Positions 1-8,996 of a stretch of 64,000 nt of DNA are shown here, piece after piece. Each line of letters starts with the position of its first letter. Position 1 is the first letter of the stretch. The stretch comes from Burkholderia sp. FERM BP-3421 (GTDB lineage Bacteria; Pseudomonadota; Gammaproteobacteria; Burkholderiales; Burkholderiaceae). Location of the stretch: positions 806,001-870,000 of the forward strand of contig NZ_CP117782.1 in assembly GCF_028657905.1 (NCBI RefSeq), given 5' to 3'. The notes below the pieces were generated by a model. The model was not told the DNA's origin. It made no database searches and saw only the letters and a list, made by a program, of their open reading frames with translations. Both the position numbers and the translations under genes were made by a program.

Positions 1-98
1 CGCTGCCTGTCGTGACGTGATGGGCGTTTCCGGCGCATACGCACCGTGATCGAGCGTCTTCGTGCATCGTGATTGTGCAAAATCTATCCAAAGAATTG

Positions 99-126
99 TT
101 GACAATATTTATGTCCAACCTAGGAT
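99..126 (+). promoter_or_regulatory. candidate promoter and operator of the GntR gene
   Basis: A TTGACA hexamer at 99-104 is followed 16 bp later by TAGGAT at 121-126, a plausible sigma-70 promoter for the regulator starting at 142. The stretch around it contains the imperfect inverted halves GTTGACA and TGTCCAAC, as expected of a GntR/FadR-type operator. Autoregulation is inferred from that symmetry only. Confidence 0.4.
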
Positions 127-141
127 GCTGAACATAACGAG

Positions 142-846
142 ATGCGAATCATGACGAAGAACGATCCCGCACAGGCGGGTGCGACGAGTCCGGAGGCGAT
201 CGCCGAGCGCATCCGGACCGCGATCCTCGAGCATCGCCTCGCGCCGGGCGCGAAGCTGACCGAGGCGCAGTTGTGCGAGGTGTTCGGCGTGAAGCGCGGG
301 CCGATCCGCCAGGCGCTCGCGCTGCTCGCGACGGACCGGCTCGTGGATCTCGAGCCGAACCGCGGCGCGTTCGTCGCGAGTCCGACCTTGCAGGACGTGC
401 ACGAGGTGTTCGAGATGCGGCGGATCATCGAGCTGGCGGTGATGGAGCGGCTCGCGGGCGGCCCGGGCGCGAAGCGCCTGAAGGGCGTCGCGACGATGAT
501 CGAGCGCGAGCGCCGCGCGTTCGAGCGGCGCGATTTCCCCGCGTGGATCCGCCTGTCGGGCGAATTCCACACGGCGCTCGCCGCGCTGACCGGCAACACC
601 GTGCTGTGCGGCTGTCTCGACGGCCTCGTCGCGCGCTCGACGCTGATGTCGGCGCTCTACGAGTCGCATCGCAGCCCGTGCTCGTTCGACGAGCACGCCG
701 AGATCCTCGCCGCGCTGGAGGCGGGCGATGCGGCCGACGCCGCGCGGCGGATGGCGCATCATCTGCAGCACGTCGAGCTGAGGATGCTCGACCGTCCCGC
801 GCCCGGCGCGGTCGATTTGCGCGACGTCTTCGGCGGCGTGGGATAA
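142..846 (+). CDS. GntR-family (FCD) transcriptional regulator
   Basis: This 234-residue protein has an N-terminal winged helix-turn-helix of the GntR type (about residues 13-80, with a conserved GPIRQAL recognition segment) followed by an alpha-helical FCD ligand domain. FCD-GntR proteins sense small organic acids and related metabolites and usually repress neighbouring catabolic operons. It lies directly upstream, in the same direction, of the transporter and urate/allantoin genes, so it is probably their regulator. An internal ATG at 151 is an alternative start. The effector is unknown; an allantoin-pathway intermediate is a reasonable guess. Confidence 0.88.
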   Translation: MRIMTKNDPAQAGATSPEAIAERIRTAILEHRLAPGAKLTEAQLCEVFGVKRGPIRQALALLATDRLVDLEPNRGAFVASPTLQDVHEVFEMRRIIELAVMERLAGGPGAKRLKGVATMIERERRAFERRDFPAWIRLSGEFHTALAALTGNTVLCGCLDGLVARSTLMSALYESHRSPCSFDEHAEILAALEAGDAADAARRMAHHLQHVELRMLDRPAPGAVDLRDVFGGVG

Positions 847-990
847 CGCGCCCCGGCCGCACCGCGCCCTGAACTGCGAATGTCGGGCGGCAGCGCACGC
901 TGCCGCCGGCCGGTGCGGTACCGGACCTCGGCGCCCGGGCCGCGATTTGAAGCGACGATCGCGCGGCCCAGCCGCGGGCAAGGAGAGGTC

Positions 991-2466
991 ATGGCTCAGT
1001 TCAGTGCGGCGCCGGGCAGCGCGCCGTATCACGTGCAACAGACGGGCGCCGACACGGCGCTGCCGGACGGCTACAGCGCGCGGCTCTACAACGCGGATCT
1101 CGCGCCGCTCGAACCGCAGACCTGGGGCGCCTACAACATCTTCGCGTTCTGGATGTCCGACGTGCACAGCGTCGGCGGCTATGTGTTCGCCGGCAGCCTG
1201 TTCGCGCTGGGGCTCACGAGCTGGCAGGTGCTGGTCGCGCTGCTGATCGGGATCGGCCTCGTCAACGTGTTGTGCAACCTGATCGCGAAACCGAGCCAGC
1301 AGCTCGGCGTGCCGTACCCGGTCGCGTGCCGCGCGACCTTCGGCGTGCTCGGCGCGAACGTGCCGGCGGTGATCCGCGGCCTGATCGCGATCGCGTGGTA
1401 CGGCATTCAGACCTATCTGGCCTCGAGCGCGCTCGTGATCGTGGTGCTCAAGTTCGTCCCGCAATGGATGCCTTACGCGCAGGTCCACCAGTACGGCTGG
1501 CTCGGGCTGTCGGCGCTCGGCTGGGCCGGCTTCATGTTGTTGTGGGTGCTGCAGGCGCTGGTGTTCTGGAACGGGATGGAGACGATCAAGAAGTTCATCG
1601 ACTTCGCCGGGCCCGCCGTCTATGTCGTGATGTTCGCGCTGGCGGGCTACATGGTGTGGCGCGCCGGCTGGCGCAACATCGGCCTGAATCTCGGCGGCGT
1701 GCGCTACCACGGCGCGCAGGTGATTCCGGTGATGGTGACGGCGGTGTCGCTCGTGGTGTCGTATTTCTCCGGGCCGATGCTCAACTTCGGCGACTTCTCC
1801 CGTTACGGCAAGAGCTTTCGCAGCGTGAAGCGCGGCAATTTCTGGGGCCTGCCGGTCAACTTCCTCGCGTTCTCGCTGGTCACCGTGATCACCACCGCCG
1901 CGACGCTGCCGGTGTTCGGAGAACTGATCACCGATCCTGTCGAGACGGTCGGGCGCATCGACCATCCGACCGCCGTGATCCTCGGCGCGCTGACGTTCAC
2001 GATCGCGACGATCGGCATCAACATCGTCGCGAACTTCGTGTCGCCGGCGTTCGATTTCTCGAACGTCGCGCCGCGCCTCATCAGCTGGCGCGCGGGCGGC
2101 ATGCTCGCGGCCGTCGCCTCGGTGTTCATCACGCCGTGGAACCTGTTCAACAACCCCGCCGTGATCCACTACACGCTCGACGTGCTCGGCAGTTTCATCG
2201 GGCCGCTGTACGGCGTGCTGGTCGTCGACTTCTACCTGATCAAGCGCGGCGCGTTGCGGCGCGACGATCTGTACACGATGTCGCCGCAGGGCGCGTACTG
2301 GTATCGCGGCGGGGTGAACCGGCGCGCGGTGCTCGCGTTGCTGCCTGCGGCAGCGATCGCGGTCGCGTGCGTGATGGCGCCCGCGCTGAACGGGCTCGCG
2401 AACTTTTCATGGTTCGTCGGCGCGGCGCTCGGCGCGTTGTTCTACCGCGCGCTCGCGCGCGCCTGA
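991..2466 (+). CDS. NCS1-family purine/allantoin/hydantoin-type permease
   Basis: The 491-residue integral membrane protein has about 12 hydrophobic segments and typical nucleobase-cation-symport-1 signatures, including a YPVACRATFG stretch in the first third and NFGDFSRYGKS in the middle. NCS1 proteins import purines, pyrimidines, allantoin or hydantoins with a cation. The start at 991 is chosen because AGGAGAG lies just before it; the open frame upstream to 880 has no such site. It is followed 11 bp later by a racemase gene and then by allantoin-degrading genes, which makes allantoin, urate or a hydantoin the likely substrate. Confidence 0.9.
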   Translation: MAQFSAAPGSAPYHVQQTGADTALPDGYSARLYNADLAPLEPQTWGAYNIFAFWMSDVHSVGGYVFAGSLFALGLTSWQVLVALLIGIGLVNVLCNLIAKPSQQLGVPYPVACRATFGVLGANVPAVIRGLIAIAWYGIQTYLASSALVIVVLKFVPQWMPYAQVHQYGWLGLSALGWAGFMLLWVLQALVFWNGMETIKKFIDFAGPAVYVVMFALAGYMVWRAGWRNIGLNLGGVRYHGAQVIPVMVTAVSLVVSYFSGPMLNFGDFSRYGKSFRSVKRGNFWGLPVNFLAFSLVTVITTAATLPVFGELITDPVETVGRIDHPTAVILGALTFTIATIGINIVANFVSPAFDFSNVAPRLISWRAGGMLAAVASVFITPWNLFNNPAVIHYTLDVLGSFIGPLYGVLVVDFYLIKRGALRRDDLYTMSPQGAYWYRGGVNRRAVLALLPAAAIAVACVMAPALNGLANFSWFVGAALGALFYRALARA

Positions 2467-2477
2467 CGGAGCATCCG

Positions 2478-3272
2478 ATGAAGATCAAGCTGATCAACCC
2501 GAACACGACGATGCGCATGACCGAGGCGATGGGTCGCTGCGCGCGCGAGGTGGCGGCGGCCGGCACCACGGTGATCGCGGCCAGCCCGTCGATGGGGCCG
2601 CCGTCGATCGAAGGCTATTACGACGAGGCGCTCGCGACGCCGGGCCTGCTCGCCGAGATCGCGGCAGGGGAGCGCGAAGGCTGCGACGGCTATGTGATCG
2701 CCTGTTTCGGCGACCCCGGTCTCTATGCGGCGCGCGAGCTGGCGCGCGGCCCCGTGGTCGGCATCGCGGAGGCGGCGATGCATGCGGCGAGCGTGCTTGC
2801 GCCCGGCTTCTCGGTCGTGACCACGCTGGCGCGCACCTGCGGGATGGCCTGGCACCTCGCCGAGCGCTATGGCATGCGGCGCTTCTGCCGCAACGTGCGC
2901 GCCACCGAGGTCGCGGTGCTCGATCTCGACCGGCCCGGCTCGGCCGCGCGGCGGATCATCGTCGACGAATGCCGGCGCGCGCTCGACGAGGACGGCGCGG
3001 AGGCGATCGTGCTCGGCTGCGCCGGCATGGCCGAATTCGCGCGCGAGATCGAGCACGCGATCGGCGCGCCGGTGGTGGAGGGCGTGACGGCGGCCGTCAA
3101 GTGGGCCGAGGCGCTCGTCGCGCTGCGGCTGTCGACCGCGAAGCGCGGCGAGTATGCGCGGCCGCTCGCGAAACGCTACGACGGCGAATTCGCGCGCTTC
3201 AGCCCGGCGGCGGGCCCTGACGCGCGCGCCGCCGACGGCTTTTTGCCGCAGGCGCACATACATCCGGTCTGA
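2478..3272 (+). CDS. Asp/Glu/hydantoin racemase family protein (probable allantoin racemase)
   Basis: The 264-residue product belongs to the Asp/Glu/hydantoin racemase fold, with the two catalytic cysteines visible at Cys76 (VIACFGD) and Cys181 (VLGCAGM). HyuE-type enzymes interconvert hydantoin enantiomers, and close relatives interconvert (R)- and (S)-allantoin. Lying between an NCS1 permease and allantoinase, it most likely salvages (R)-allantoin formed by spontaneous OHCU decay. Substrate choice is inferred from context, not from sequence. Confidence 0.85.
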   Translation: MKIKLINPNTTMRMTEAMGRCAREVAAAGTTVIAASPSMGPPSIEGYYDEALATPGLLAEIAAGEREGCDGYVIACFGDPGLYAARELARGPVVGIAEAAMHAASVLAPGFSVVTTLARTCGMAWHLAERYGMRRFCRNVRATEVAVLDLDRPGSAARRIIVDECRRALDEDGAEAIVLGCAGMAEFAREIEHAIGAPVVEGVTAAVKWAEALVALRLSTAKRGEYARPLAKRYDGEFARFSPAAGPDARAADGFLPQAHIHPV

Positions 3273-3416
3273 CCCGCACTATCTGCGCCGCTGTATGGGC
3301 GCTGGTGCGCGTTTTCGCTACACTGGGCCATCCCTCGCATCGGCGCGCCGGGCCCGCCAGTCAACGCCGGGCCGTCGATGCGAACCCCATTCAACGGGCC
3401 TTTATCCGCTCCAACC

Positions 3417-4370
3417 ATGCCACTCGATCCCCATTACCCGCGCGATCTCGCCGGCTACGGCCGGCATCCGGTTCAGGCGAACTGGCCGGGCCGCGCCCGC
3501 GTCGCGGTGCAGTTCGTCCTCAATTACGAAGAAGGCGGCGAGAACTGCGTGCTGCACGGCGATCCGGGCTCGGAGCAGTTCCTGTCGGAAATCGTCGGGG
3601 CCGCCGCGTATCCGGCGCGCCACATGAGCATGGAGTCGATCTACGAATACGGCTCGCGGGCCGGCGTGTGGCGGATCCTGCGCGAGTTCGAGAAGCGCGG
3701 GCTGCCGCTCACGGTGTTCGGCGTCGGCATGGCGCTCGAACGCACGCCGGAGGTGGCGCGCGCCTTCGTCGAGCTGGGCCACGAGATCGCCTGCCACGGC
3801 TGGCGCTGGATCCACTACCAGGACATGACGCCCGAGCGCGAGGCCGAGCACATGCGGCTCGGCATGGACGCGATCGAACGGGTCGCCGGGGTGCGGCCGC
3901 TGGGCTGGTATACGGGACGCGACAGCCCGAACACGCGTCGCCTCGTCGCCGAACACGGCGGGTTCCTGTACGACTCCGACTACTACGGTGACGACCTGCC
4001 GTTCTGGACCGACGTCGCGGTGTCGAGCGGCGCGACGGTGCCGCAGCTGATCGTGCCGTACACGCTCGACACGAACGACATGCGCTTCGCGACGCCGCAG
4101 GGCTTCAATACCGCGGATCATTTCTTCCAGTATCTGCGCGATGCGTTCGACGTGCTGTACGAGGAGGGCGACGAAGCGCCGAAGATGCTGTCGATCGGCA
4201 TGCATTGCCGGCTGCTCGGGCGCCCGGGCCGGTTCCGCGCGCTGCAGCGCTTCCTCGATCACATCGAACGGCACGAGCGCGTGTGGGTGACGCGCCGCGT
4301 CGACATCGCGCGGCACTGGCGCGAACATCATCCCCATCCGCTCTCCACTCAACGCGAACCTCAAGCATGA
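3417..4370 (+). CDS. puuE: allantoinase PuuE (NodB/polysaccharide-deacetylase fold)
   Basis: PuuE is the metal-independent allantoinase, unrelated to the amidohydrolase AllB, that opens allantoin to allantoate. The protein has the family N-terminus PRDLAGYGRHP, then VQFVLNYEEGGE and the block HEIACHGWRWIHY. The start at 3417 gives 317 residues, close to the usual length; an in-frame ATG at 3378 would add 13 residues not typical of the family. Its TGA overlaps the ATG of uraD (ATGA), so the two are translationally coupled. Confidence 0.93.
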   Translation: MPLDPHYPRDLAGYGRHPVQANWPGRARVAVQFVLNYEEGGENCVLHGDPGSEQFLSEIVGAAAYPARHMSMESIYEYGSRAGVWRILREFEKRGLPLTVFGVGMALERTPEVARAFVELGHEIACHGWRWIHYQDMTPEREAEHMRLGMDAIERVAGVRPLGWYTGRDSPNTRRLVAEHGGFLYDSDYYGDDLPFWTDVAVSSGATVPQLIVPYTLDTNDMRFATPQGFNTADHFFQYLRDAFDVLYEEGDEAPKMLSIGMHCRLLGRPGRFRALQRFLDHIERHERVWVTRRVDIARHWREHHPHPLSTQREPQA

Positions 4371-4888
4371 AGGCGATGCGCTATACCCTGGACCAACTGA
4401 ACACGATGTCGTCGGACGCGTTCGTCGCGGCGTTGTCGGGCATCTTCGAACATTCGCCGTGGGTCGCCGAGGCCGCGGCGCCGGCGCGGCCGTTCGCCGA
4501 CGTCGAGGCGCTGCACGCGACCATGTCGCGGGCCGTCGAGACGGCGGGCGAGGCGCGGCAGCTCGTGCTGATCAACGCCCACCCGGAGCTGGCCGGCAAG
4601 GCCGCGGTGCGCGGCGAGCTGACCGCCGAGTCGACCCGCGAGCAGAGCGGCGCGGGCCTCGACCAGTGCACGCAGGACGAGTTCGACGCCTTGCAGCGGC
4701 TCAACCGCACTTATCGCGACAGGTTCGGCTTCCCGTTCATCCTCGCGGTGCGCGGCTACGACCGGCACGGCATCATCGCGAACTTCGAGGCGCGCGTCGC
4801 CCATACCCGCGCGGAGGAATTGCGCGCGAGTCTCGACCAGATCTACCGGATCGCCCGGTTCCGGCTCGACGACCTGATCGACGCGTGA
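4367..4888 (+). CDS. uraD: OHCU decarboxylase
   Basis: This 173-residue protein catalyses decarboxylation of 2-oxo-4-hydroxy-4-carboxy-5-ureidoimidazoline to (S)-allantoin. The hallmark segment INAHPELAGKAA (His72-Pro73 carries the catalytic histidine), the GAGLDQ turn and RFGFPFILAVRG near residue 119 are all present. It overlaps puuE by four bases, and UraH, which makes its substrate, is encoded 6 kb away on the other strand. Size and motifs are complete. Confidence 0.93.
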   Translation: MKAMRYTLDQLNTMSSDAFVAALSGIFEHSPWVAEAAAPARPFADVEALHATMSRAVETAGEARQLVLINAHPELAGKAAVRGELTAESTREQSGAGLDQCTQDEFDALQRLNRTYRDRFGFPFILAVRGYDRHGIIANFEARVAHTRAEELRASLDQIYRIARFRLDDLIDA

Positions 4889-5029
4889 CGCTCGCCCGCC
4901 GCGCCGGCCTTGCGCCCGCGCGGTCCGCGCGACGCCCGGCGCCCGCAGCCCGCAGCCCGGCGCGTCGCGCTTCATCCCGGCTGCCCGTCGGCAGCGTCTT
5001 TTCACGATAACCATATCAAGGACGACATC

Positions 5030-6043
5030 ATGGCTGTTCCGCTTCTCGATCCCAATGCTCCCGACTTCACGCGCCGCTACGTGAATCTCGCCGATCCGCG
5101 CCTGGGCGCGCAGGCGCTCGAGGCGAGCGACGACTTCTTCGCGCCGAAGGAGCGGATGCTGAACCCGGAGCCGGCCGTGTTCATCCCGGGCAAGTACGAC
5201 GACCACGGCAAGTGGATGGACGGCTGGGAAACCCGCCGCAAGCGCACGACGGGCTACGACTGGTGCGTCGTCAAGCTCGCGCGCCCGGGCGTGCTGAAGG
5301 GCCTCGATCTCGACACGAGCCACTTCACCGGCAACTTCCCGCCCGCCGCGTCGGTCGAGGCCGCGTTCGTCGCCGACGGCGCGCCGAACCAGTCGACGCA
5401 ATGGGTCGAGGTGGTGCCGTCGACGACGCTGCAGGGCAACAGCCACCACTATGTCGAGGTGGCCGACGCGCGGCCGTTCACGCACCTGCGCGTGAACATC
5501 TACCCGGACGGCGGGATCGCGCGGCTGCGCGTGTACGGCCAGCCGCAGCTCGACTGGGCGGGCGCGAGCGCGGCGGAGGTGTTCGATCTCGCGGCGATGG
5601 AGAACGGCGGCTACGTGGTGGCGGCGAACAACCAGCATTTCGGCCCGGCCTCGCAGATGCTGCTGCCGGGGCGCGGCGTGAACATGGGCGACGGCTGGGA
5701 AACCCGCCGCCGCCGCGAGCCGGGCAACGACTGGGCCATCATCGCGCTCGCGCAGCCGGGCGTGATCCGCAAGATCGAAGTCGACACCGCGCACTTCAAG
5801 GGCAACTATCCGGACCGCTGCTCGATCCAGGCGGCCTACGTGTCGGGCGGCACCGACAGCTCGCTCGTGACCCAGGCGATGTTCTGGCCGGTGCTGCTCG
5901 GCGAGCAGAAGCTGCAGATGGACAAGCAGCACTATTTCGAGGCCGAGCTGGCCGCGCTCGGCCCGGTCACGCACATCCGCTTCAACATCATTCCCGACGG
6001 CGGCGTGTCGCGCGTGCGCGTGTGGGGGACGCTCGACAAATGA
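5030..6043 (+). CDS. alc: allantoicase
   Basis: Allantoicase hydrolyses allantoate to (S)-ureidoglycolate and urea. The 337-residue protein shows the family's internal duplication: the motif DGWETRR occurs near residue 64 and again near residue 221, each in a jelly-roll-like repeat. The chosen ATG at 5030 gives the normal length. Its stop overlaps the start of allA as ATGA. The 141 bp before it contain no gene. Confidence 0.94.
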   Translation: MAVPLLDPNAPDFTRRYVNLADPRLGAQALEASDDFFAPKERMLNPEPAVFIPGKYDDHGKWMDGWETRRKRTTGYDWCVVKLARPGVLKGLDLDTSHFTGNFPPAASVEAAFVADGAPNQSTQWVEVVPSTTLQGNSHHYVEVADARPFTHLRVNIYPDGGIARLRVYGQPQLDWAGASAAEVFDLAAMENGGYVVAANNQHFGPASQMLLPGRGVNMGDGWETRRRREPGNDWAIIALAQPGVIRKIEVDTAHFKGNYPDRCSIQAAYVSGGTDSSLVTQAMFWPVLLGEQKLQMDKQHYFEAELAALGPVTHIRFNIIPDGGVSRVRVWGTLDK

Positions 6044-6552
6044 AGACGCTGGCGATCGAAGCCCTGACCCCCGAGGCGTTCGCGCCGTTCGGCGACGTGA
6101 TCCAGACGGAGGGCGCGAAGCAGATTCCGATCAACCTCGGCACGACGATCCGCTTTCACGATCTCGCGAAGGTCGATGCGGCGGATGCCGGCGGGCGCAC
6201 GCTCGTGAACCTGTTTCGCGGCCAGCCGCGCGCGCTGCCGTTCGAGGTCAGGATGCTCGAACGCCATCCGCTCGGCAGTCAGGCGTTCGTGCCGCTCAAC
6301 GACAAGCCGTATCTCGTCGTGGTGGCGCCCGCCGGCGATCTCGATCCCGCGCGGATCCGCGCGTTCGTGACGCAGGGCTGGCAGGGCGTGAACTACGCGA
6401 AGGGCGTGTGGCATCACCCGCTGATCGCGCTCGGCGAGGTCAGCGACTTCATCGTCGTCGATCGCGGCGGCGAGGGGCTGAATCTCAACGAAGAGGATCT
6501 GGCCGAGTCGCTGTGGCTCACCGAGGAGGCGCTGCACGCGCTGTCGGCCTGA
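6040..6552 (+). CDS. allA: ureidoglycolate lyase
   Basis: The 170-residue cupin-type lyase splits (S)-ureidoglycolate into glyoxylate and urea, the last step of the pathway encoded here. Recognisable segments are EAFAPFGDVI at the N-terminus and the block GVWHHPLIAL near residue 126, with the paired histidines of the active site. It overlaps alc by four bases and is followed by a strong terminator, so it closes the plus-strand operon. Confidence 0.93.
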   Translation: MKTLAIEALTPEAFAPFGDVIQTEGAKQIPINLGTTIRFHDLAKVDAADAGGRTLVNLFRGQPRALPFEVRMLERHPLGSQAFVPLNDKPYLVVVAPAGDLDPARIRAFVTQGWQGVNYAKGVWHHPLIALGEVSDFIVVDRGGEGLNLNEEDLAESLWLTEEALHALSA

Positions 6553-6579
6553 CGCCCCGGCCGTGTCGGCCCGAGGAGG

Positions 6580-6605
6580 CCCGCGCCCGTGGCGCGGGTT
6601 TTTTA
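6580..6605 (+). terminator. rho-independent terminator of the allantoin operon
   Basis: A perfect 8-bp GC stem (CCCGCGCC with GGCGCGGG, 3-base loop) is followed directly by six T residues, 28 bp after the allA stop codon. Confidence 0.85.
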
Positions 6606-6619
6606 TTGCGCAGCCGGGA

Positions 6620-7570
6620 TCAGGATGTCGCGCGCCCGGGGTGGGCGCGGCGTCGCCGGTCCGCGACGGGCGCATGCTGCGCCATCAGTTCGGCGATCCA
6701 GTCGATGAACACGCGCAGCTTGGCGCTCACGTGCCGGTTGGGCGGGTAGGCCACGTACATCGGCATCGGCTCGAACCGCCACGACGTGAAGAGCGGCACC
6801 AGCGCGCCGCGCGCGCGATGCGCGGCGGCCATGTAGTCCGGCAGCCACACGATGCCCAGGCCCGCGAGGCCGGCCTCGAGATAGGCATTGCCGTCGTCGA
6901 CCGACAGCACGTAGCGCCCCCGCACGTCGACGCGCTCGCCGTCATGCTCCATCGCGTAAGGCAGCGCGCGGCCGCTGCGCGCCCACCGGAAGCCCACGAT
7001 ACGGTGCCGCGTGTCCTCCAGTTCGCGCGGATGCGTCGGCGTGCCGGCGCGCGCCAGGTAGTCCGGCGTCGCATACACGCCGAGCTGCAGGTCGCCGACG
7101 CGGCGCGCGGTCAGCGCGTGGTCCGTCAGTTCGCCGCCGCGCACGACGCAGTCCACGTTGTCGCCGATCACGTCCACCACGCGGTCGCTGACGCCCATGT
7201 CGAGCTGGATGTCCGGGTAGCGCGCGTGGAACGCGGGTAGCGCCGGGATCAGGATCAGGCGCGCGAACGGGCTGGGCACGTCGACGCGGAGCGTGCCCCG
7301 CGGTGAGGCCGATGCGCCGGACAGGCTGGTCTCGGCGTCGTCCAGGTCGGCGAGCAGCCGCACCACGCGCGCGTAGTACGCGGCGCCGTCGGCGGTGACC
7401 GCGACCTTGCGCGTGGTGCGGTTGAACAGCTTCACGCGCAACCGCGCTTCGAGCTGCTGCACCAGCTGCGTGACGGTGGTCCGGCTCATGTGCAGCGTCT
7501 CGGCGGCCTTCGTGAAGCTGCCGGCTTCCACCACGCGGGCGAATGCCTGCATTGCATCGAATCGATCCAT
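6620..7570 (-). CDS. LysR-family transcriptional regulator
   Basis: The 316-residue protein starts MDRFDAMQAF and has the N-terminal LysR helix-turn-helix (residues about 1-60, with SFTKAAETLHMSRTTVTQLV), followed by a periplasmic-binding-like effector domain. It belongs to the subgroup that controls oxidoreductases and small catabolic genes. It is divergent from a RidA-family gene, with an inverted-repeat operator candidate between them. It may regulate that gene, itself, or the allantoin operon that converges on it; the inducer is unknown. Confidence 0.9.
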   Translation of the reverse strand: MDRFDAMQAFARVVEAGSFTKAAETLHMSRTTVTQLVQQLEARLRVKLFNRTTRKVAVTADGAAYYARVVRLLADLDDAETSLSGASASPRGTLRVDVPSPFARLILIPALPAFHARYPDIQLDMGVSDRVVDVIGDNVDCVVRGGELTDHALTARRVGDLQLGVYATPDYLARAGTPTHPRELEDTRHRIVGFRWARSGRALPYAMEHDGERVDVRGRYVLSVDDGNAYLEAGLAGLGIVWLPDYMAAAHRARGALVPLFTSWRFEPMPMYVAYPPNRHVSAKLRVFIDWIAELMAQHAPVADRRRRAHPGRATS

Positions 7571-7592
7571 CGGGTCGGGGCTCCGCGCCGCG

Positions 7593-7617
7593 CGCAAATT
7601 GTTTGCGGCGTGCAAAC
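7593..7617. promoter_or_regulatory. alternating GCAAA/TTTGC inverted repeats in the LysR-RidA gap
   Basis: Two overlapping palindromes occur 23 bp upstream of the LysR start: CGCAAA-TTG-TTTGCG at 7593-7607 and GTTTGC-N5-GCAAAC at 7601-7617. LysR proteins bind dyads of this kind in divergent promoters, so this is a good operator candidate for the adjacent regulator. Confidence 0.5.
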
Positions 7618-7722
7618 AGTGTTGGACAGGGTTGCCGGTTTATCCGCCGGTCCGCGGTCCGTAAAGTGCCTTCATCGTGGATGCAGGGGCGGCTTCGCCC
7701 CACTGACTGATGGAGGTGTTGG

Positions 7723-8127
7723 ATGGTGAAGCGTAGCGTAGTTTTCCCGCCGGGTCGCCAGGCGCTGTATGACCGCAACCGCTATTCGCCGGCGCTGCGC
7801 TCGAACGGCTTCCTGTTCGTGTCCGGGCAGGTCGGCAGCCGCGAGGACGGCTCGCCCGAGCCGGAGCTGGGCGCGCAGGTCCGCCGTGCGTTCGACAATC
7901 TGAATGCGGTGCTGCGCGCGGCCGGCTGCGCGTTCGACGACGTCGTCGACGTGACGGTCTTCCTCGTCGATCCCGAAGCGACGTTCGAGCGGATCTGGGC
8001 GATCGTCCCCGAATACTGGGGAGATGCGCCGCATCCGACGCTGACCGCCGTCGGCGTGACCTGGCTGTACGGCTTCCAGTTCGAGATCAAGGTGATCGCG
8101 CGGCTGCCGGAGGCCGTCGACGGGTGA
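7723..8127 (+). CDS. RidA (YjgF/YER057c/UK114) family protein
   Basis: The 134-residue protein has the RidA fold, with the signature region LFVSGQVGSREDG near residue 28 and the later conserved DVTVFLVD strand. RidA proteins hydrolyse reactive enamine/imine intermediates or act as related small hydrolases, usually as trimers in the cytosol. It is divergent from a LysR gene and sits inside a purine-ring degradation cluster, where an aminohydrolase-like side role is conceivable. GGAGG is present ahead of the ATG. Confidence 0.87.
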   Translation: MVKRSVVFPPGRQALYDRNRYSPALRSNGFLFVSGQVGSREDGSPEPELGAQVRRAFDNLNAVLRAAGCAFDDVVDVTVFLVDPEATFERIWAIVPEYWGDAPHPTLTAVGVTWLYGFQFEIKVIARLPEAVDG

Positions 8128-8465
8128 GGCCGTGCCCGCGTCGCGCGTCGGTGCGTTTCACGGCGCGACGCGCGGCTCCCGTTCATGCGCGCGATGCAGC
8201 AACGCGGCAAGCGGCCGGGAAGCGGGCAGCGTCGCTGCGCCGCGGCGGCGCGCGGCGATGCCGCGCGTCCACGCATTCATCACGACGGCGTTGGCCATCG
8301 ACGGAAGGTCGGCCGGCGTCAGCGCGCGTGCGTGCTGCGCCACGCCAAGACGCGCCAAGACGCGCCAGTTGCCGGCGCGCGATTGGCATCGCGACGCCGC
8401 CGTCGCGCGTGCTATCGTGCCGGCTTTGCCACTGCACGACGTCCGGTTACGGGCGCGCCCCGCCG

Positions 8466-8876
8466 ATGAGCCAGCCTGAAAACAACCTCGCCACCCTGTT
8501 GCGCACGATGCAGCCCGAACTGCATCAGGGTGCGTACGCCTTCGTGTCGTTGCCGCTCGATACGGAAGTGTCGTTATCCGAAGCGATCGCGACGTTCCGC
8601 GAAACGGAAGGGCTGACGGTCGTCCTCGACGAAGAGGCGGCCGCGCGTCGCGGCTGGCCCGTGCTGTTCCGCGCCGCATGGATCACGCTGACCGTGCATT
8701 CGGACCTGCAGGCCGTCGGACTCACGGCTGCGTTCGCGCATGCGCTCGGCGCGGCCGGCATCAGTTGCAACGTGATCGCGGCCGCGTATCACGACCACAT
8801 CTTCGTGCCGTTCGACGAGCGCGCCCGCGCGATGGATGCGCTGACGGCGCTCCAGCGCGATGCGCAGGGCGGCTGA
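8466..8876 (+). CDS. ACT-domain-containing protein
   Basis: This 136-residue cytosolic protein resembles small stand-alone ACT-domain proteins: beta-alpha-beta segments such as VTVVLDEEAAAR and a C-terminal NVIAAAYHDHIFVPF strand are visible. ACT domains bind amino acids or similar ligands and regulate enzymes allosterically. No catalytic motif is seen. About 340 bp without a gene precede it (8128-8465), so it is probably transcribed on its own. Confidence 0.75.
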   Translation: MSQPENNLATLLRTMQPELHQGAYAFVSLPLDTEVSLSEAIATFRETEGLTVVLDEEAAARRGWPVLFRAAWITLTVHSDLQAVGLTAAFAHALGAAGISCNVIAAAYHDHIFVPFDERARAMDALTALQRDAQGG

Positions 8877-8929
8877 CGGAGCGCCTCGCCCGATCGTCGG
8901 CGCGCAGGTGCGGCGCATCTGACACAGGC

Positions 8930-8957
8930 AAGAAAACGGGCCCGTCGCCGGGCCCGT
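8930..8957 (-). terminator. rho-independent terminator after puuD
   Basis: A 9-bp stem ACGGGCCCG/CGGGCCCGT with a 4-base loop is preceded on the plus strand by AGAAAA, which becomes a T-rich tail on the minus strand. It lies 40 bp downstream of the puuD stop. Confidence 0.7.
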
Positions 8958-8996
8958 CCATGCGCCGATGCGCGCCGACCATCGGCGCCCGCCGAC

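Noticed and set aside
109..2169. A 686-residue minus-strand open frame
   Set aside because: It is arginine- and histidine-rich, lies antisense to the GntR and transporter genes and has no family features; it is a GC-rich shadow.
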